In this document: one piece after another, positions 17,290 through 25,103 of the stretch
Layout of the letters: each line of letters opens with the position of its first letter
Position numbering within the stretch: the first letter of the stretch is position 1
Made by a program: the position numbers and the translations under genes
Assembly: GCA_008680965.1 (NCBI GenBank)
Contig: NAKE01000001.1
Location: forward strand, 744,001 to 808,000
Direction of reading: 5' to 3'
Length of the DNA stretch: 64,000 nt
From: Collinsella aerofaciens
GTDB taxonomy: Bacteria > Actinomycetota > Coriobacteriia > Coriobacteriales > Coriobacteriaceae
Notes under the pieces: generated by a model
What the model saw: the letters and a program-made list of their open reading frames with translations, nothing else
Database searches by the model: none
Told to the model about the DNA's origin: nothing

Positions 17290-18285
17290 CTAGGCGCCGA
17301 TCTCGGGCAGCTCGGGAACATTGGTGTCACCCGTGCGGTCACCGATGCAGATCTGCCACAGCTCGGTCCAGGTGCCGTCGTCCTCAATCTTCTTAAGGAA
17401 GTCGTTAACGAAGGCGACGCCGTCGGAATCGAGCGGCAGGCCGATGCCATAGGGCTCCTTGCTGCCGAAGGGCTTGCCGGCGATCTTATACTTACCGGGC
17501 TCGCGGACTAGGGCGCTCTGCTGCATGTTGTTGTCGATGACGTAGGCGTCAACGCGACCCTGCTGGAGTGCCTGGCGGGCCTCCTCGTCGGTCTTGAACT
17601 CCTGCTGGCTGGCCTTGGGAGCGAGCTCCTCCAGGATGGCAGGGCCGTTGGAGCCGGACTGGACGGCGACGTTCTTGTCGGCCAGGTCGTCGACGCTCTT
17701 GATGTCGTCGTTGTCGGCGAGCACCAGGATGGCCTGCTGGGTGTAGTAGTAGGGACCGGCAAAGGAGACGAGCTTCTTGCGATCGTCAGTGATGGTGTAG
17801 GTGGCAAAGACGGCGTCGACCTGGCCGTTCTGCAGGACGGACTCGCGCGTGTCCGAGGTCACCTGGGTGATCTCGACCTTGTTCTCGCCCAGAATGTAGT
17901 TGGACAGAAGCTGTGCGATACCGGCGTCGAAGCCGCGGGTCTGACCGTCTTTCTCGTTGAGGAGGGAGAAGAGCGTGGAGGTCTGAACGCCACCGATCTT
18001 AAAGACACCGGCGTCCTTGACGGCCGTGGCCCAGGTGCTGGCGGCGATGGCATCGTCATCGGCCTTGGGGCCGTTGTCGACGAGCTTGTCGAATGCCTTA
18101 GCGTCGAGCGTGGTGGAAGCCTCGGCATCTTCGGAGCTCTTGGAAGAGCCGGCGGCGGAACCCTTGTCGGCCTCGGCGCTGGTGTCGGAGCAGCCGGCAA
18201 GACCAAGGCCGGCGACGGTTGCGAAGGTGGCGGCGACGAAGCCGCGGCGGTCGAGAACGACCTGCTGGGAGAGGTTCTTGCTCAT
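17290..18285 (-). CDS. Amino-acid ABC transporter substrate-binding lipoprotein
   Basis: A 331-residue periplasmic-binding-protein-like lipoprotein. The N-terminus has an Arg pair (DRRGF), a hydrophobic stretch and the lipobox LGLAGC, then a Ser/Ala/acid linker. The SBP_bac_3 fold follows (GFDAGIAQLL, QVTSDTRESVLQNGQVDAVF, SFAGPYYYTQQAI, KNVAVQSGSNG). The Arg pair leaves Tat export possible, but the consensus is incomplete. The probable ligand is glutamate, glutamine or a similar amino acid. First gene of the transporter operon. The gene-free stretch 18286-18660 upstream holds hairpin repeats. Confidence 0.9.
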   Translation of the reverse strand: MSKNLSQQVVLDRRGFVAATFATVAGLGLAGCSDTSAEADKGSAAGSSKSSEDAEASTTLDAKAFDKLVDNGPKADDDAIAASTWATAVKDAGVFKIGGVQTSTLFSLLNEKDGQTRGFDAGIAQLLSNYILGENKVEITQVTSDTRESVLQNGQVDAVFATYTITDDRKKLVSFAGPYYYTQQAILVLADNDDIKSVDDLADKNVAVQSGSNGPAILEELAPKASQQEFKTDEEARQALQQGRVDAYVIDNNMQQSALVREPGKYKIAGKPFGSKEPYGIGLPLDSDGVAFVNDFLKKIEDDGTWTELWQICIGDRTGDTNVPELPEIGA

Positions 18286-18401
18286 GGTAGAACACCTTTC
18301 TCAATAAAATCCCTAGCGGTTGAGTAGAGTTATACCCTATCGCGCTCAAATGGGTCAACACGAAATAACTCAGAAACATACTTACCTTATGGGTTATTCA
18401 A

Positions 18402-18436
18402 CCTACCAAAAAGGGACAGGCACCTTTGTGGTGGTT
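18402..18436 (+). repeat. Hybrid hairpin repeat
   Basis: The left half CCTACCAAAAAGGGACAGG matches the CCTGCCAAAA family. The right half, CACCTTTGTGGTGGTT, matches the right arm of the ACCACCACAAAGG element at 50496. The halves do not pair with each other, so this looks like a recombinant of two families joined at the shared GGGACAGG core. Confidence 0.65.
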
Positions 18437-18468
18437 CTGGCCGATGCAGCGGCATGCCTTGCTGTTTT

Positions 18469-18605
18469 GTCTCGATCTGTAACATCTGCAGCCATTTTTG
18501 CCGAGTAACTGTTACAGATCGAGATCATCTCCTTAGGGGGATTCGAATGTCTCGATCTGTAACAGTTAGGCGGACAAAAGCTCCCTTTCTGTTACAGATT
18601 GAGAT
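18469..18605. repeat. Tandem TCTCGATCTGTAAC palindromes
   Basis: Two hairpins in a row share the arm GTCTCGATCTGTAAC: 18469-18483 with 18511-18525, and 18549-18565 with 18589-18605 (one mismatch). The loops differ in sequence. They lie between the binding-protein start and the DXS-like gene's terminator. Confidence 0.85.
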
Positions 18606-18624
18606 AATCGCGCCGCGAAAATAA

Positions 18625-18660
18625 AAACCTCCGCAGGGGTGCTTCCCTTGCGGAGGTTTT
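18625..18660 (-). terminator. Terminator of the DXS-like gene
   Basis: AAAACCTCCGCA (18625-18636) and TGCGGAGGTTTT (18649-18660) form a perfect stem starting at the base next to the stop codon. On the minus strand TTTTATTTT follows. Confidence 0.88.
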
Positions 18661-20442
18661 TTACTCGTTAAGTAGCCTAACGGCTTCGGCGGCCATGTTC
18701 TCGGCCGTCATGCCGTTCTGAGCGAGCAACTCGTTGGGGTCGTAGCGGTCGGGGAAGCCCTTGGCGATGCCAAAGGTGCGCGTGCGCACGGGCGTGCAGG
18801 CCAAGTAGCACGCGACGCGCTCGCCCCAGCCGCCGTCCAAGATGCCGTCTTCGAGGGTGACGACAACGCGATGCTTGGCGGCAAGGCTGTCGAGGAGCTC
18901 GCGGTCGAGCTCGGTTGCATAGCGCGGGTTGACGAGCGTGGCCTCGATGCCGTACTCGGCAGTCAGACGGTTTGCCACGCGCTCGCCCAGCTCAAAGAAA
19001 TCGCCAAGCGCGAGCACGGCCACGTCGCGACCCTGGCACACCACGTTGTAACGAACGGCGCCGTAATCGGCGTCCTCGGCAGGCGCAAGATCGGGGCGGC
19101 TTACCAAGCCAATGCCCGGCACGCGAATCGCCACGGGATGCTCGCGGTGGTCGAGCGACCAGCTCAGCATGGATAGGTATTCCTCCATGCAGGAAGGCGC
19201 CAGGTAACGCATATTGGGGAGAGCGCCCAGCATAGAAATATCAAAGAACGAAAGATGCGTCTCGGATGTGGTGCCAAAGATCGATGCGCCAAACACCAGG
19301 ATGGTTGCGGGGACATCGTTGAGGCACAGGTCGTGCCACAGCTCGTCGTAGGCGCGCTGCAAAAACGTGCCGTACACACCAAAGACTGGCTTGGCACCCG
19401 AGCGCGCAAGCGCGGTGGCAAAGGTCACGGCGTGCTCCTCGGCAATGCCCACATCGACGAACTGTTTGCCGGCGGCGGCGCGAAGCTCGGGTGTAAAGCC
19501 CATGATGTAGGGCGTGGCGGCCGTGATGCCCACGACCTGCGGATCGTGCTCGATGGCGGCGCTGAGCGCCTCGCCCGTAATGTCGGCATAGGTGCGCGGC
19601 GCAGGCTCGCTCGGATGGCCCGGGCAGAGCTTGCGCCCAGTCGCCATGTCAAACGGACCCACATGATGCCAGCGCTCGGGGTCGCTCTGGGCTGGCTCAA
19701 AGCCCTTGCCCTTTGCGGTGGAGACGTGCAGCACGATGGGATGATCGATATCGCGCAGCTCCTGCAGCGTGTCGACCAGGGCCAACACATCGTTGCCGGT
19801 GTCCAGATAGCAGTAGTCGAGCCCCATCGCGCGGAAAACGTTGCGCTCACAGGTGCCGTTGCTGGCGCGTAGCTCGGCCAGATTGCGATACAGGCCACCG
19901 TGGTTTTCGGCGATGGACTGGTCGTTATCGTTGACGATGATGATCAGGTTGCTGTCGAGCTCGGCGGCATTGTTAAAGCCCTCAAACGCCAGACCGCCCG
20001 AAAGCGAACCGTCGCCAATGATGGTGATGACGTTGTACGCATCGCCCGCCAGGTCACGAGCGTGCGCCAAGCCGCAGCCCAGGCTCACCGACGTGGAGGT
20101 GTGGCCCATGGCGAACAGGTCGTGCTCGGACTCGTCAGGATTGGCAAAACCAGAGGCCTCGCCGTAGCGTGCCGGGTCGATATAAGTGTACGCGCGCCCA
20201 GTCAGCGCCTTGTGGGCGTAGGTCTGGTGCGAAACATCAAAGACAATCTTGTCGATGGGGGAGTTAAACACGCGATGGAGCGCAACCGTAAGCTCAACGA
20301 CGCCCAGGTTGGGGGCAACGTGCCCGCCGACGGCGGCGGAGCTTTCGAGGATGGCGTGGCGGATCTCGCCGCAGAGCAGCGGAAGCTCGGCGCGATCGAG
20401 AGCCTTGACGTCCTCGGGCGTTGTCGTTTGCGTAAGCAGCAT
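18661..20442 (-). CDS. dxs: 1-deoxy-D-xylulose-5-phosphate synthase-like transketolase
   Basis: A thiamine-diphosphate enzyme that would join pyruvate and glyceraldehyde 3-phosphate for isoprenoid and thiamine synthesis. The 593-residue protein shows LGVVELTVALHRVF, DVSHQTYAHK, the cofactor-binding GDGSLSGG (143-150) with IIVNDND, then pyrimidine-binding and C-terminal transketolase domains (GIAEEHAVTFA). It is shorter than standard DXS (about 620) and carries SHQTY where the usual form has GHQAY, so it may be the divergent subtype. Function by family only. The ATG has GGAG about 12 bases upstream, longer than ideal. It is a single gene. Confidence 0.8.
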   Translation of the reverse strand: MLLTQTTTPEDVKALDRAELPLLCGEIRHAILESSAAVGGHVAPNLGVVELTVALHRVFNSPIDKIVFDVSHQTYAHKALTGRAYTYIDPARYGEASGFANPDESEHDLFAMGHTSTSVSLGCGLAHARDLAGDAYNVITIIGDGSLSGGLAFEGFNNAAELDSNLIIIVNDNDQSIAENHGGLYRNLAELRASNGTCERNVFRAMGLDYCYLDTGNDVLALVDTLQELRDIDHPIVLHVSTAKGKGFEPAQSDPERWHHVGPFDMATGRKLCPGHPSEPAPRTYADITGEALSAAIEHDPQVVGITAATPYIMGFTPELRAAAGKQFVDVGIAEEHAVTFATALARSGAKPVFGVYGTFLQRAYDELWHDLCLNDVPATILVFGASIFGTTSETHLSFFDISMLGALPNMRYLAPSCMEEYLSMLSWSLDHREHPVAIRVPGIGLVSRPDLAPAEDADYGAVRYNVVCQGRDVAVLALGDFFELGERVANRLTAEYGIEATLVNPRYATELDRELLDSLAAKHRVVVTLEDGILDGGWGERVACYLACTPVRTRTFGIAKGFPDRYDPNELLAQNGMTAENMAAEAVRLLNE

Positions 20443-20670
20443 CGTTGTGGGTTACTCCATGCGAATCGTGCGCCGGCACTCCCTCGGCCGGCACAATTGC
20501 ACAAGACAGTCTCGCACATTTTGGCGTTTGATATGTGACGGCGGCGCGGTAATTCGCCAACTGGTGGGGCAAAACGTTTTGTCCGATGCCATACTGGTAA
20601 ATTCGATGATGATTTTATTCAATGAGTGCAGGCCGTGGCTTGCCGCCGTGAGCCGCTGGAAGGAGGCAGC

Positions 20671-21228
20671 ATGTCCGATGCCATTCGTGCCGAGATAATC
20701 GCGCACGAGGTCGACTTTGCTGCCCGTCAGCTGGCCCAGGCGGGTCGCTTGGACTTGACGCGCGAGTTTATCCAGCATGGTGGCGTGACGGTCTATGCAC
20801 ATGTGACTTCGGTCGCGCGGGCGAGCCTGTCCTTTGCCGAGCGTCTTGACCGTGTTGGTATTTCGGTCGACCGCGCCTCGCTGCTGCGCGGGGCCCTGCT
20901 GCACGATTACTTTCTCTATGACTGGCACGATCCCGACCCAAGCCATCGGCTGCATGGCTTTCGCCACCCGTTTTTTGCCCTGGCGCGTGCGGAGGAAGAT
21001 TTTGAGCTGACGTCGCGCGAACGGAACATCATCGCGCGCCATATGTTTCCGCTGGTACCGGTGCCGCCGACGTGTCGTGAGGCATGGATTGTGTGCCTGG
21101 CCGATAAGTGGTGCGCGCTGCGCGAGACGGTCGCCGACCGTCTGTCGCGCAAAGGCGGCGCGAACGATTTGAACGAGGGCTCGAGTGACGGCTCGAGCAA
21201 AGATTCGAGCGAAAAGAGGAGAGGGTAG
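20671..21228 (+). CDS. HD-domain protein, putative metal-dependent phosphohydrolase
   Basis: A 185-residue protein with HD features: His in VYAHVTSVA, the HD pair in LLHDYFLYDWH, a later His in ARHMFPL and Asp in CLADKWCA. The C-terminus is a low-complexity Ser/Gly/acid tail. ATG 20671 follows AAGGAGG at good spacing. Possible substrates (nucleotides or others) are not evident. It lies upstream of a CmpB-like membrane protein and probably in the same transcript. Confidence 0.78.
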   Translation: MSDAIRAEIIAHEVDFAARQLAQAGRLDLTREFIQHGGVTVYAHVTSVARASLSFAERLDRVGISVDRASLLRGALLHDYFLYDWHDPDPSHRLHGFRHPFFALARAEEDFELTSRERNIIARHMFPLVPVPPTCREAWIVCLADKWCALRETVADRLSRKGGANDLNEGSSDGSSKDSSEKRRG

Positions 21229-21290
21229 ACGGTGGGGACCGCGATTGATATGGCGTTTGGCGGCGCGACGCCTGCCCACTCTCGGCACTG

Positions 21291-22244
21291 GTGCTCTCGT
21301 TTGCCTTTTACGGGTTTTGCGGTTGGGCATGGGAGTCGACAGTATGCGCCATGCTCAATCACGGACGATTTGCCAACAGTGGCTTTTTGCTGGGGCCGTG
21401 CTGCCCCATCTATGGCGCGGGCGGCATTGCTTGCTGGCTGCTGTTGCGCGGGATTCCGGATGCCTCGAGCCAGTTTGTCGCTGCAGCGCTCGTATGCAGC
21501 GTGATTGAGTACAGCGTAGGCGTGCTGTTGGAAAAAACAACGGGCGCTCGCTTTTGGGATTACTCGCACCTGCCGTTTAACTTGCACGGACGCATCTGTC
21601 TGTACTGGGCCTGCGCGTTTGGCTTGGGTGCCTTGTGCATTTGCCGCGTGGTGGAGCCGGCGGTGCTGGGCCTGCTTGCCCATCTACCGGTTTTGATGGT
21701 GCGCTTGGCTGCCTTTGTCGTCGCGGTCGCGATGATGGTCGACGCGGTGTGCTCGTTGGCGAGCTGGCGTCGCCTGTCCGATCAGCTTGAGCGTGTGCGC
21801 GCCGACCTTGCCGACCGCATCAATGAGTCGCTTGCCGATGCCTCGGATTCAATGCTCGAACGTATTCCCGATTCTACGATTGACTCGGTGGCACAGACGC
21901 ACATCCGTAGCCGTGCCGTTAACGCGTGGCTGGCCGAGCTGGGTGACGCCGCGCTCGATGCTCTGCGCGAGAAGGCTTCGATGCCGACGTTTATCGCGGA
22001 TGGTGCTCGCGGCCTGGCACTCGCTGCCCGCCGCGTGGCCGATGCCGCGCCGAGCATGCCGCGTCCGTCGCTCAGTCGTCGCCTTGCCGGCAAGCGCATG
22101 AGCCGTCCGGTGCCGAGCGTGTCGCTCAGCCGTCGCGACCTGCGCTTTTTCAATGCCTTCCCGCGTCTGCGCATCAATCGCTACGAAGGTGTCATTCGAG
22201 CAACTAATCTCCGCGACCGCGCTCACGAGCTGTTTCGGCGCTAG
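21291..22244 (+). CDS. CmpB-like (putative ABC transporter permease, PF06541-type) membrane protein; start uncertain
   Basis: Several membrane segments fill the first 150 residues, with the family hallmark FYGFCGWAWES and GFLLGPCCPIYGAGG. The C-terminal 150 residues are soluble, helical and basic. The first in-frame start is a GTG at 21291 with no ribosome site, and it would cut into the first membrane helix: in-frame residues before it read PLSALVLSFAF. The strong site AGGAGAGGG sits before GTG 21232, which is in another frame. A one-base frameshift near 21240-21290 or non-standard initiation is likely. Function unknown. Confidence 0.65.
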   Translation: MLSFAFYGFCGWAWESTVCAMLNHGRFANSGFLLGPCCPIYGAGGIACWLLLRGIPDASSQFVAAALVCSVIEYSVGVLLEKTTGARFWDYSHLPFNLHGRICLYWACAFGLGALCICRVVEPAVLGLLAHLPVLMVRLAAFVVAVAMMVDAVCSLASWRRLSDQLERVRADLADRINESLADASDSMLERIPDSTIDSVAQTHIRSRAVNAWLAELGDAALDALREKASMPTFIADGARGLALAARRVADAAPSMPRPSLSRRLAGKRMSRPVPSVSLSRRDLRFFNAFPRLRINRYEGVIRATNLRDRAHELFRR

Positions 22245-22441
22245 CCGGGACGGGTGTGCTTGCGGCCCCTTGCTCGCGTATTTCCCATTGGTTTCGCGTC
22301 CGTTGCTGCGCCGTTTCCAAGATTGCGGCAGCATTTCCATTCGACAACGCCGCGTTTAACAACGCTGTATCTGGTCTACACCAGTTGCCCCTCGGCCGCA
22401 TTATGGGCGCCGACAACGTTTATGCGATCAAGGGGGAGCGA

Positions 22442-23719
22442 ATGTACGATACGGGATCGACAACGTTTATGCTCATCTGCACCATGCTCGTGTTTTTAAT
22501 GACACCGGGTCTGGCGTTTTTCTATGGCGGCCTGTCCAGGCGCAAAAATGTCATCAACACCATGCTTATGTGCTTTGGCGCCATTGGTCTGGTTGGTGTG
22601 CTGTGGATTGTTGCCGGCTGGTCGCTGGCCTACGGCGGCGACGGCTCGAGTCCGTTTACTGGAGGCCTTGACCAGCTTCTGTGCCTGCCGGTGCTCAACC
22701 AGGTGCTGCAGGCGGCCGAGGGCAACGCCGCGGACGGCGCCGTCTACCCCCAGATCATCAACATCGCCTTCCGGATGGCGTTTGCCATGATCACCGCCGC
22801 CATCGTCACGGGCAGCCTGGCCGGCCGCGTTAAGTTTGGCGCCATGACGGCTTTCCTGGGCATTTGGCTGCTCGTGGTCTATGCGCCGCTCGCCCACATG
22901 GTCTGGGGCGGCGAGGGCTCCTTTATCGGTGACATCATCGGCGCGCTCGACTTTGCCGGCGGCGACGTGGTGCACATTTCGTCTGGTCTTACCGGCCTGA
23001 TCCTCTGCTTAATGCTCGGCCGCCGTCGCGGTTTTGGCATGGTGAGCTTTCGCCCGCATAACGTGCCGTTTGTGGCGCTCGGCGCCGGCCTGCTTTGGTT
23101 TGGCTGGTTTGGCTTTAACGGCGGTAGCGAGTTTAAGGCCGACGCCGTGGCGGCGCTTGCCATCCTTAACACCGTGACGGCCAGCGCGGCGGGTATGGTC
23201 TCGTGGCTTGTCGTCGAGCGCGTGCGCACCGGTCGCCCCACGCTGGTGGGCGCCAGCACCGGTCTGGTCGCGGGCCTCGTGGTGGTCACGCCGGGCGCGG
23301 GCTTTGTCGAGCCGTGGGCGGCGCTGGTCATGGGCCTGATCGTCTCGCCCGTCTGCTACTTGGCTATCAGCCATCTTAAGACCAAGTTCGGCTACGACGA
23401 TGCGCTCGACGCGTTTGGTTGCCACGGCATCGGCGGCGTTTTGGGCGGCGTGCTCACGGGTCTGTTCTGCGTGCCGGAGCTTTCGTGGACCGGTAAGGGC
23501 GGCCTGTTCTACACGGGCGATGTGTCGCTGCTCATCTCGCAGATCTTGGGCATTGTGGTGACGGTCGCCATTGTGTTGGTGCTCGACTTGGTGATCGCCG
23601 CGGTGGTCAAGGCGCTGTTCCACGGCAGCCTGCGCGTGGACGAGGCCGACGAGGCGCTGGGCTTGGATGCGAGTCAGCACGGCGAGAGCGCATACCCCTC
23701 ATTCTCCGGACTCGATTAG
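22442..23719 (+). CDS. amtB: Ammonium transporter
   Basis: An Amt/Rh-family channel in the cytoplasmic membrane, about eleven helices, 425 residues. It shows MTPGLAFFYGG, VHISSGLTGL (first pore His), GSEFKADAVAALAILNT and DAFGCHGIGGVLGG (second pore His). ATG 22442 follows GGGGGAG; the upstream extension is not conserved. It is paired with a PII gene 209 bases downstream, the usual amtB-glnK arrangement, with a large palindrome between them. Confidence 0.93.
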   Translation: MYDTGSTTFMLICTMLVFLMTPGLAFFYGGLSRRKNVINTMLMCFGAIGLVGVLWIVAGWSLAYGGDGSSPFTGGLDQLLCLPVLNQVLQAAEGNAADGAVYPQIINIAFRMAFAMITAAIVTGSLAGRVKFGAMTAFLGIWLLVVYAPLAHMVWGGEGSFIGDIIGALDFAGGDVVHISSGLTGLILCLMLGRRRGFGMVSFRPHNVPFVALGAGLLWFGWFGFNGGSEFKADAVAALAILNTVTASAAGMVSWLVVERVRTGRPTLVGASTGLVAGLVVVTPGAGFVEPWAALVMGLIVSPVCYLAISHLKTKFGYDDALDAFGCHGIGGVLGGVLTGLFCVPELSWTGKGGLFYTGDVSLLISQILGIVVTVAIVLVLDLVIAAVVKALFHGSLRVDEADEALGLDASQHGESAYPSFSGLD

Positions 23720-23822
23720 CAGCTTCCCCAAGCACCGCACCTTGCCGTTCAATCGTCGCTCACGTACTTAAGTACGCTTCGCTCCTCTTTCACGGCAATC
23801 TGCGGCACTTGGGAAACCTGCT
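23718..23822. repeat. Long imperfect palindrome between amtB and glnK
   Basis: Two arms of about 53 bases face each other around GTACTTAAGTAC with no spacer. The matched blocks include CCCAAG/CTTGGG, CCGCA/TGCGG, TTGCCGT/ACGGCAA and CGTACTT/AAGTACG. It begins at the amtB stop. It could end or process the transcript between the two genes. A partial echo (GGCACCTGGGAAACC) follows at 23868. Confidence 0.75.
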
Positions 23823-23927
23823 AAGACCAGTCAGTTGAACTTTTTTGATCTCTGAGGTTGGTTTACGGCACCTGGGAAACCCGCGTCTCATGTAAAGGGA
23901 TACGTTGATTATTGAGAGGAATTCACT

Positions 23928-24266
23928 ATGAAGAAAATTACGGCGATCGTTCGTGCTGAGAAGCTTGAGGTTCTTAAAGATGCGCTGTTTGCTGCCGATG
24001 TTCGTGGCATGACTATCAACCAGGTACAGGGCTGCGGCGCTCAACATGGCTGGAAAGAATACGTGCGCGGTAACGAGCTACTCGTCAACACGATTCCTAA
24101 GGTGCAGTTCACCCTCATCTGCGCCGACGAGCATGTCGACGGTATCGTTGAGATCATCTGCAACGCTGCTCGCACCGGTGCCGTTAGAGACGGCAAGATT
24201 TGGGTCGAGCCGGTCGAGGAGGTTATCCGCATTCGCACCGGCGAACACGGCCCCGCCGCGGTGTAG
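23928..24266 (+). CDS. glnK: PII-family nitrogen regulator, GlnK-like, without the uridylylated Tyr
   Basis: A 112-residue PII trimer subunit that should gate AmtB and sense ATP/2-oxoglutarate. It shows MKKITAIVRAEKLEVLK, GMTINQVQGCG and the C-terminal GAVRDGKIWVEPVEEVIRIRTGE. In the T-loop, the usual RGAEY is RGNEL, so residue 51 is Leu and not Tyr; uridylylation cannot occur there. The T-loop otherwise keeps RGNELLVNTIPK. RBS GAGAGGAATTC. Its place after amtB supports the name. Confidence 0.9.
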   Translation: MKKITAIVRAEKLEVLKDALFAADVRGMTINQVQGCGAQHGWKEYVRGNELLVNTIPKVQFTLICADEHVDGIVEIICNAARTGAVRDGKIWVEPVEEVIRIRTGEHGPAAV

Positions 24267-24340
24267 AATCGACCGCCTACCATCCGCAACGTTAAAATGC
24301 TGCAATGAGGCACAAGACTTGCGTTGCGGATGGGCGGATT

Positions 24341-25003
24341 ATGGGTCGCAATAAATATCCCGAGGAGACGGTCGCGAAGATTCTCGACGCGGCACTGGAG
24401 CTATTCTGCGCACAGGGTTATGAGGGGACGAGCATTCAAGATATCGTTGACCGTCTCGATGGCATGACCAAGGGCGCTGTCTATCATCACTTCAAGAGCA
24501 AAGAAGAGATTTTTAACGCCGCATTTGATCGGGCGATGACTCCGATTGTTGAGCACCGCCGCTCGATGCTTGGCGTCGGTAATATGACCGGAGCCCAAAA
24601 GCTCAAGCGACTGTACGCGCCCGAGTCCGTAGTTCCACAAATTGAGCTATGGGCACGTATGCGTCCTGCAGCAGATCCGGTAAAAAGCTCGCGTCTTCTG
24701 GCGATGCAGTACCAGGGCTCGTTTAACGAGTCGGCCGATGGCTGTCTCTTGCCAGTGATCGAGGAGGGCATCGCCGACGGCTCCATTGCGTGCGAATGCC
24801 CGCGCGAAGCGGCTGAGGCCGTATCGTTGTTGGCGAATCTTTGGCTGCTGCCGCTGTTCCGTCCGCTTGAACCCAAGGATCGAATGCTCGCTCGCGCTCA
24901 ATGTTTGGCGCAGATGGCCTCTGCGGTGGGACTCGATTTGGGCGAGGAAGTGCTCCAGACAACGGCACGGATTTGGGACGTATGGGACCGTGCCGGGTGG
25001 TAA
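24341..25003 (+). CDS. TetR-family transcriptional regulator of the adjacent MFS gene
   Basis: About 220 residues. The N-terminal helix-turn-helix reads ILDAALELFCAQGYEGTSIQDIV..MTKGAVYHHFKSKEEIF; the C-terminal part is a ligand domain. The likely partner is the MFS transporter 100 bases downstream. Two matching operator-like palindromes, one after this gene and one before the transporter, fit control of that gene. ATG 24341 is preferred over 24305 because MGRNKYPEETV is the usual TetR start, although its ribosome site is weak. Confidence 0.85.
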   Translation: MGRNKYPEETVAKILDAALELFCAQGYEGTSIQDIVDRLDGMTKGAVYHHFKSKEEIFNAAFDRAMTPIVEHRRSMLGVGNMTGAQKLKRLYAPESVVPQIELWARMRPAADPVKSSRLLAMQYQGSFNESADGCLLPVIEEGIADGSIACECPREAAEAVSLLANLWLLPLFRPLEPKDRMLARAQCLAQMASAVGLDLGEEVLQTTARIWDVWDRAGW

Positions 25004-25008
25004 TATAG

Positions 25009-25021
25009 ATACTGACGGTAT
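25009..25021. promoter_or_regulatory. TetR operator candidate 1
   Basis: ATAC-TGACG-GTAT, continuing as GTATGTA on the right. It has the same ATAC-N5-GTATGTA layout as the site at 25071-25089 and starts six bases after the regulator's stop codon. Confidence 0.6.
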
Positions 25022-25035
25022 GTAATTGATTTGAG

Positions 25036-25058
25036 AGGGCAGCTTCGGCTGCCCTTTT
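25036..25058 (+). terminator. Terminator of the TetR gene
   Basis: AGGGCAGC-TTCG-GCTGCCCT is a perfect stem with a stable TTCG loop, followed by TTT. It lies between the two operator-like sites. Confidence 0.85.
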
Positions 25059-25070
25059 CAAGTCATTAAA

Positions 25071-25089
25071 TACATACTAGTGGTATGTA
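25071..25089. promoter_or_regulatory. TetR operator candidate 2
   Basis: TACATAC-TAGTG-GTATGTA is a perfect 7-bp inverted repeat with a 5-base spacer, 15 bases before the MFS start, overlapping the expected promoter or leader. It matches the core of the site at 25009. Confidence 0.72.
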
Positions 25090-25103
25090 TAGGGGGTGGG
25101 CTT

